Positions 6,016-8,471 of a stretch of 8,471 bases of DNA are shown here, one piece after another (the first letter of the stretch is position 1; every line of letters begins with the position of its first letter). The notes under the pieces are model-generated. The model did no database searches. It saw only the letters and a program-made list of their open reading frames with translations, and was not told the DNA's origin. This stretch comes from Hyphomicrobiales bacterium (GTDB lineage Bacteria; Pseudomonadota; Alphaproteobacteria; Rhizobiales; Aestuariivirgaceae). The DNA lies in contig JAAURV010000121.1 of the NCBI GenBank assembly GCA_012032065.1, positions 1 through 8,471 on the forward strand. The letters run 5' to 3'. The position numbers and the translations under genes are program-made.

Positions 6016-6225
6016 CTAATCGAGGTCGATCTCGAGGATCGCCATGGAGAAGTTGTAGGAGAGTTCGCCGTCCTCGTCGTCGCGGAAGATGACGCCCACG
6101 AATTCCTCGCCGATATAGACTTCGGCCGAGTCGTCTTTCTGCGGCCGCTTGCGCACGGTCAGGTCGGTCACGGCGAATTTGCCGCGCAGAAACTTCGTCA
6201 GTTTAGCGATTTCATCGGGCTTCAA
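6016..6225 (-). CDS. DUF3126 family protein
   Basis: A 69-residue protein that closely matches the DUF3126 family as I remember it: MKPDEIAKLTKFLRGKF at the start, KDDSAEVYIGEEFVGVIFRD (31-50) in the centre and DEDGELSYNFSMAILEIDL (50-68) at the end. Its function is not known. The protein is acidic at the C-terminal half, has no membrane segment or signal, and looks like a small alpha+beta domain. The start is a TTG codon (6225-6223), chosen because MKPDEI is the family's usual beginning and GGGAG lies about eight bases upstream. It begins 33 bp after the cysE stop. From memory cysE-DUF3126 adjacency is common in Rhizobiales, which hints at a link to serine acetylation or cysteine supply, but that is guilt by association only. 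Confidence 0.9.
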   Translation of the reverse strand: MKPDEIAKLTKFLRGKFAVTDLTVRKRPQKDDSAEVYIGEEFVGVIFRDDEDGELSYNFSMAILEIDLD

Positions 6226-6258
6226 GGCGGCCGCTCCCTTGCTGGCAGACGAGGCCCC

Positions 6259-7092
6259 TTAGCCGCTATCCGCCTCATCCGCAACCGGCTCGACCTGATG
6301 ATCCATGGTCAGCGCCGGCTCGGCACAACCGGCATAACCCACGATCTTGGCGGGAACGCCGGCAACCGTCCGGTTGGGCGGCACATCATGCAGCACCACC
6401 GAGCAGGCGGCCACGCGCGAGCAAGTCCCGATCTCGATATTGCCAAGGATTTTCGCACCCGCTCCGATCAGCACGCCTTGACGAATCTTGGGGTGACGGT
6501 CGCCTGCTTCCTTGCCCGTGCCGCCAAGAGTAACGCCCTGCATGATCGAGACGTTGTCTTCGATCACCGCCGTCTCGCCGATCACGATGTCATGGCCATG
6601 GTCCACCATGATGCCCTTGCCGATCCGCGCCGCCGGATGAACATCCATGCTGGAAACGATCGAGGTCCGGCTCTGCAGATAATAGGCGAAGTCGTTGCGT
6701 CCGAGATGCCACAGGCGATGCGCCATGCGGTGGGCTTGGATCGACTGGTAGCCCTTGAAATAGAGCAGCGGATCGACATAGCGGTGGCAGGCGGGATCGC
6801 GCTCGAAGGTGGCGATGATGTCGGCCCGCGCCGCGAAGCCGATTTCGGGCTCGGCCTCGAGTGCATCTTCGAAAGCCTGCAGCACCAGGTCTCCGCCGAT
6901 ATCCGCGGTTCCCAGCCGTTGCGCCAGCCGGTGCGAGAGCGCTTTTTCGAAACTGTCGTGATTGAGCACCGACGAGAAGATAAACCCGCCCAGCGCCGGC
7001 TCGAGCCGGGTGATTTCCTCGGCTTCCGACCGGATGCGATCCCACACGGGATCGAGCTTCTGCAGAGTCTGGGTCTTGGTTGCTGGACGCAT
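6259..7092 (-). CDS. cysE: Serine O-acetyltransferase
   Basis: Transfers acetyl from acetyl-CoA to L-serine, giving O-acetylserine, the first committed step of cysteine synthesis; cytoplasmic. Length is 277 residues. The N-terminal helical domain (~10-145) ends with the family helix YFKGYQSIQAHRMAHRLWHLGR (starting 111). The left-handed beta-helix domain starts at SMDVHPAARIGKGIMVDH (148 onward) and includes IGETAVIEDNVSIMQGVTLGGTGK (171-194), DRHPKIRQGVLIGAGAKILGN (198-218) and AGVPAKIVG (244-252). Catalytic residues are present: D150 in MDVHP, H165 in VDHGH, and H200 in DRHPKI. The usual DHATG reads DHGHD, as in other rhizobial enzymes I recall. The tail ends ADEADSG and lacks the C-terminal isoleucine that inserts into the CysK active site. 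The ATG has AGAGGAG at good spacing. The DUF3126 gene follows after 33 bp. Confidence 0.95.
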   Translation of the reverse strand: MRPATKTQTLQKLDPVWDRIRSEAEEITRLEPALGGFIFSSVLNHDSFEKALSHRLAQRLGTADIGGDLVLQAFEDALEAEPEIGFAARADIIATFERDPACHRYVDPLLYFKGYQSIQAHRMAHRLWHLGRNDFAYYLQSRTSIVSSMDVHPAARIGKGIMVDHGHDIVIGETAVIEDNVSIMQGVTLGGTGKEAGDRHPKIRQGVLIGAGAKILGNIEIGTCSRVAACSVVLHDVPPNRTVAGVPAKIVGYAGCAEPALTMDHQVEPVADEADSG

Positions 7093-7135
7093 GGAAAACT
7101 CCTCTTCACGCAGTCTAATCTTGAAATGGGGCCGA

Positions 7136-7161
7136 GGCGAGTGGCTGGCAAGCCTCTCGCC
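7136..7161 (-). other. Strong hairpin between the hydrolase gene and cysE
   Basis: GGCGAG-T-GGCT-GGCA-AGCC-T-CTCGCC folds into a 10-bp stem with one T-T mismatch and a four-base loop. It begins 11 bases after the hydrolase stop on the minus strand. No U-run follows, so it is not a standard Rho-independent terminator. It may protect the hydrolase mRNA 3' end or lower read-through into cysE, which starts 43 bases further on. Confidence 0.5.
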
Positions 7162-7172
7162 GCAATGTGATG

Positions 7173-7916
7173 TTAACGCAGAAACGCCAGCACAGCCTCC
7201 TTATAGCCCTTGTCTCCAACGGCATTCATATGGTTGCGGCCCGGGAGGACGACACCCTTGCCCCTCGGAATGGCTGCCACAACACGCTCGATTGGCCCCG
7301 AAACCTCGTCCTTCTCGCCACTTACCACCAGCACCGGAACCGATATCCGCCCGAGTTCCGCTTCCGTCATCGTCTGGCGCGGAGCGCGCATGCAGGCGGC
7401 GAGGGCTTTGAGGTCGCTTCTCGTGGACTGGGCGAATTGACGGAAGGTGCGCGCGACCGGATGGGTTACGTCTTCGAGCGAAGGCGCTTCGAGACCCTGT
7501 GCAATGTCCTCCGCGCCCTTGACGCCCACGATCAGGTTCTCCGCGAGGCCGCCGAGTATCGCCTTCTCCACACGCTCGGGAGCATTGAGCGCCAGCCATG
7601 CGGTGATGCGGCCGCCCATCGAGTAGCCCATTACAGCAGCTTGCGGGATTCCCAAATGATCCAGCAGGTTCAGGGAATCGCCGGCCATCGCTGCGATCGT
7701 GTAAGCCTCGGGCGTATAGAGCTTCTGGCTTTCGCCATGCCCCCTGTTGTCGAGCGCAATGACCGTGAACCCCGCCGCCGCAAGCGCTGCCGTCCACCCG
7801 GTGAACACCCAGTTCACCGCGTGGTTCGAGGCAAAGCCGTGGACGAGCAGGATGGGCGGCCCCTCGCCCGTCACACTGTAAGCGACCTCGACGCCAGCGG
7901 AATCGAACTTTTGCAT
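7173..7916 (-). CDS. Alpha/beta hydrolase
   Basis: Serine hydrolase of the alpha/beta fold, 247 residues, no signal peptide, so probably cytoplasmic. Seen in order: strand and oxyanion motif ILLVHGF (22-28), ALDNRGHGES (54-63), nucleophile elbow GYSMGG (97-102, Ser99), the cap region about 122-190, acid residue in VSGEKDE (198-204, Asp203) and catalytic His229 in PGRNHM (225-230). The triad is complete, so it should be active, but the substrate cannot be read from sequence; an esterase or lactonase-like role is the default. The ATG has CGGAG close upstream. It is divergent from the zinc-finger gene, with 52 bp between the starts, and lies 80 bp upstream of cysE on the same strand. A hairpin without a U-run lies in that gap, so co-transcription with cysE is likely but possibly reduced. 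Confidence 0.9.
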   Translation of the reverse strand: MQKFDSAGVEVAYSVTGEGPPILLVHGFASNHAVNWVFTGWTAALAAAGFTVIALDNRGHGESQKLYTPEAYTIAAMAGDSLNLLDHLGIPQAAVMGYSMGGRITAWLALNAPERVEKAILGGLAENLIVGVKGAEDIAQGLEAPSLEDVTHPVARTFRQFAQSTRSDLKALAACMRAPRQTMTEAELGRISVPVLVVSGEKDEVSGPIERVVAAIPRGKGVVLPGRNHMNAVGDKGYKEAVLAFLR

Positions 7917-7968
7917 CGCTCCGAGAATATGCTAATCGCCTCGCGTCTCAAGCAGTTTCGGGGAAGAT
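7917..7968. promoter_or_regulatory. Compact divergent promoter region, hydrolase / zinc-finger gene
   Basis: Only 52 bp separate the two ATG codons, so the promoters must overlap each other or the coding starts. The A+T-rich patch around 7926-7936 (AATATGCTAAT) could supply a -10 for either direction; no convincing -35 was found. GGGGA before the zinc-finger ATG is its ribosome site. Confidence 0.35.
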
Positions 7969-8214
7969 ATGGCCTCTGGTGCAACTCCACGTTTCCACAA
8001 CGACATGGGCGTTCCGGTTATCGAGATCGGCGCGCACGAACTGATGTGCATCGGCGCCAAGCCGCCCTTCGATCACCCGCACGTCTTCCTCGACATGGGC
8101 GCCGCAAACGAGATCATCTGCCCCTATTGCTCGACGCTTTACAAATTCAACGGACGACTCACCGAAGGATCGTCAAGCCCGTCCGAAGCCGCATGGCACG
8201 ACGAGGCGGCCTAG
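7969..8214 (+). CDS. CHCC-type zinc-finger domain protein (NDUFS6-like)
   Basis: An 81-residue protein with the zinc-finger CHCC pattern of the complex I 13-kDa subunit (NDUFS6) family: Cys27 in ELMCIGAKPPFDHP, His36, then Cys51 and Cys54 in NEIICPYCSTLYKF, spaced C-x8-H-x14-C-x2-C. The sequence HVFLDMGAANEIICPYCSTLY is close to the family core. In eukaryotes this domain belongs to the assembly and stability of respiratory complex I; small alphaproteobacterial relatives are usually stand-alone genes. No membrane segment is present. The ATG has a GGGGA ribosome site. The last 22 bases overlap the start of the GNAT gene in another frame, suggesting coupled translation. The C-terminal ~18 residues are polar and probably disordered. 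Confidence 0.88.
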   Translation: MASGATPRFHNDMGVPVIEIGAHELMCIGAKPPFDHPHVFLDMGAANEIICPYCSTLYKFNGRLTEGSSSPSEAAWHDEAA

Positions 8215-8471
8215 ATCGCGCCATCACGATCCGCGAGTATCGCGAGGAGGACCGCGATGAGGTGATCGCGCTTGCGCGCGAATTGCAGTCGCATGAGATT
8301 CCGTATTACGACAGAATGAAGCCCGCCGATCAGATGGGTTCTTGGTATGTCGATCATCTCATCGCCGAAGTCCGAAAGCACAAGGGCAGCATCCTGGTGG
8401 CCGAAACAGATGCCGGGCTTGCCGGCTATGCAACGCTCCTCGCCGAAGTCAGTTCCGAAGATGAGGCGGAT
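8193..8471 (+). CDS. GNAT-family N-acetyltransferase, N-terminal part (3' end outside window)
   Basis: Ninety-three codons stay open to the window edge. The start ITIREYREEDRDEVIALARELQ (11-32) is the beta1-alpha1 unit of a GNAT fold, and KHKGSILVAETDAGLAGYATLLAEV (60-84) is the beta2-beta3 hairpin that ends near the acetyl-CoA region. The motif A loop that binds the cofactor pyrophosphate (Q/RxxGxG/A) would lie beyond the edge, so the assignment rests on the N-terminal half. ATG at 8193 is the only reasonable start just upstream of beta1; it lies inside the zinc-finger gene and has only a weak ribosome site, consistent with translational coupling. The acetyl acceptor is unknown. Confidence 0.75.
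   Translation, partial: MARRGGLDRAITIREYREEDRDEVIALARELQSHEIPYYDRMKPADQMGSWYVDHLIAEVRKHKGSILVAETDAGLAGYATLLAEVSSEDEAD

Noticed and set aside
5929..7170. 413-codon + strand open frame opposite cysE and DUF3126
   Set aside because: Antisense artefact; cysE and DUF3126 are strongly recognisable on the other strand.
1..8471. CRISPR arrays, tRNA/rRNA genes, insertion sequences, prophage, riboswitches
   Set aside because: No spaced direct repeats, cloverleaf-like segments, transposase or phage genes, or recognisable riboswitch cores were found on either strand by eye.

Overview
The window looks like chromosomal DNA of an alphaproteobacterium, most likely Hyphomicrobiales (Rhizobiales). The grounds are high G+C, a sugar uptake system very close to Agrobacterium ChvE-GguA-GguB, a DUF3126 protein (an alphaproteobacterial family) next to cysE, and a short CHCC zinc-finger protein. 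This placement rests on remembered family sequences; no search was run.

Layout. (1) Positions 2-268 (+) hold the 3' end of an unrecognised gene, possibly HEPN-like, cut by the window edge. (2) Positions 311-4243 (-) carry a three-gene ABC importer for monosaccharides: chvE (binding protein), then gguA (double ATPase), then gguB (permease). A strong intrinsic terminator lies between chvE and gguA, while gguA and gguB are separated by one base. (3) A 122-bp divergent region (4244-4365) separates chvE from a FadR-type GntR regulator (4366-5100, +) that probably controls the importer and itself. (4) Positions 5097-7916 (-) hold a colinear housekeeping cluster: alpha/beta hydrolase, serine acetyltransferase cysE, DUF3126 protein, a small three-helix membrane protein and a gamma-carbonic-anhydrase-like protein. 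The last converges on the GntR gene with a 4-bp overlap. (5) Positions 7969-8471 (+) hold a CHCC zinc-finger protein whose 3' end overlaps the start of a GNAT acetyltransferase that runs off the window.

How the genes fit together. ChvE captures sugar in the periplasm, GguB forms the channel and GguA drives import. The terminator after chvE should give more binding protein than membrane complex. The regulator's position, plus a near-consensus FadR-family site over its own promoter, suggests ligand-responsive control. In the second block CysE makes O-acetylserine for cysteine synthesis; its neighbours are conserved-looking but of unclear role.

I see no phage, transposon, CRISPR, RNA gene or defence island, and nothing that amounts to a clearly new system. 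The points most worth checking are regulatory and structural: the regulator type beside chvE, a Tat-like signal on ChvE, a possibly leaderless regulator mRNA, a GntR sensor domain missing one metal ligand, and CysE without the usual C-terminal isoleucine.
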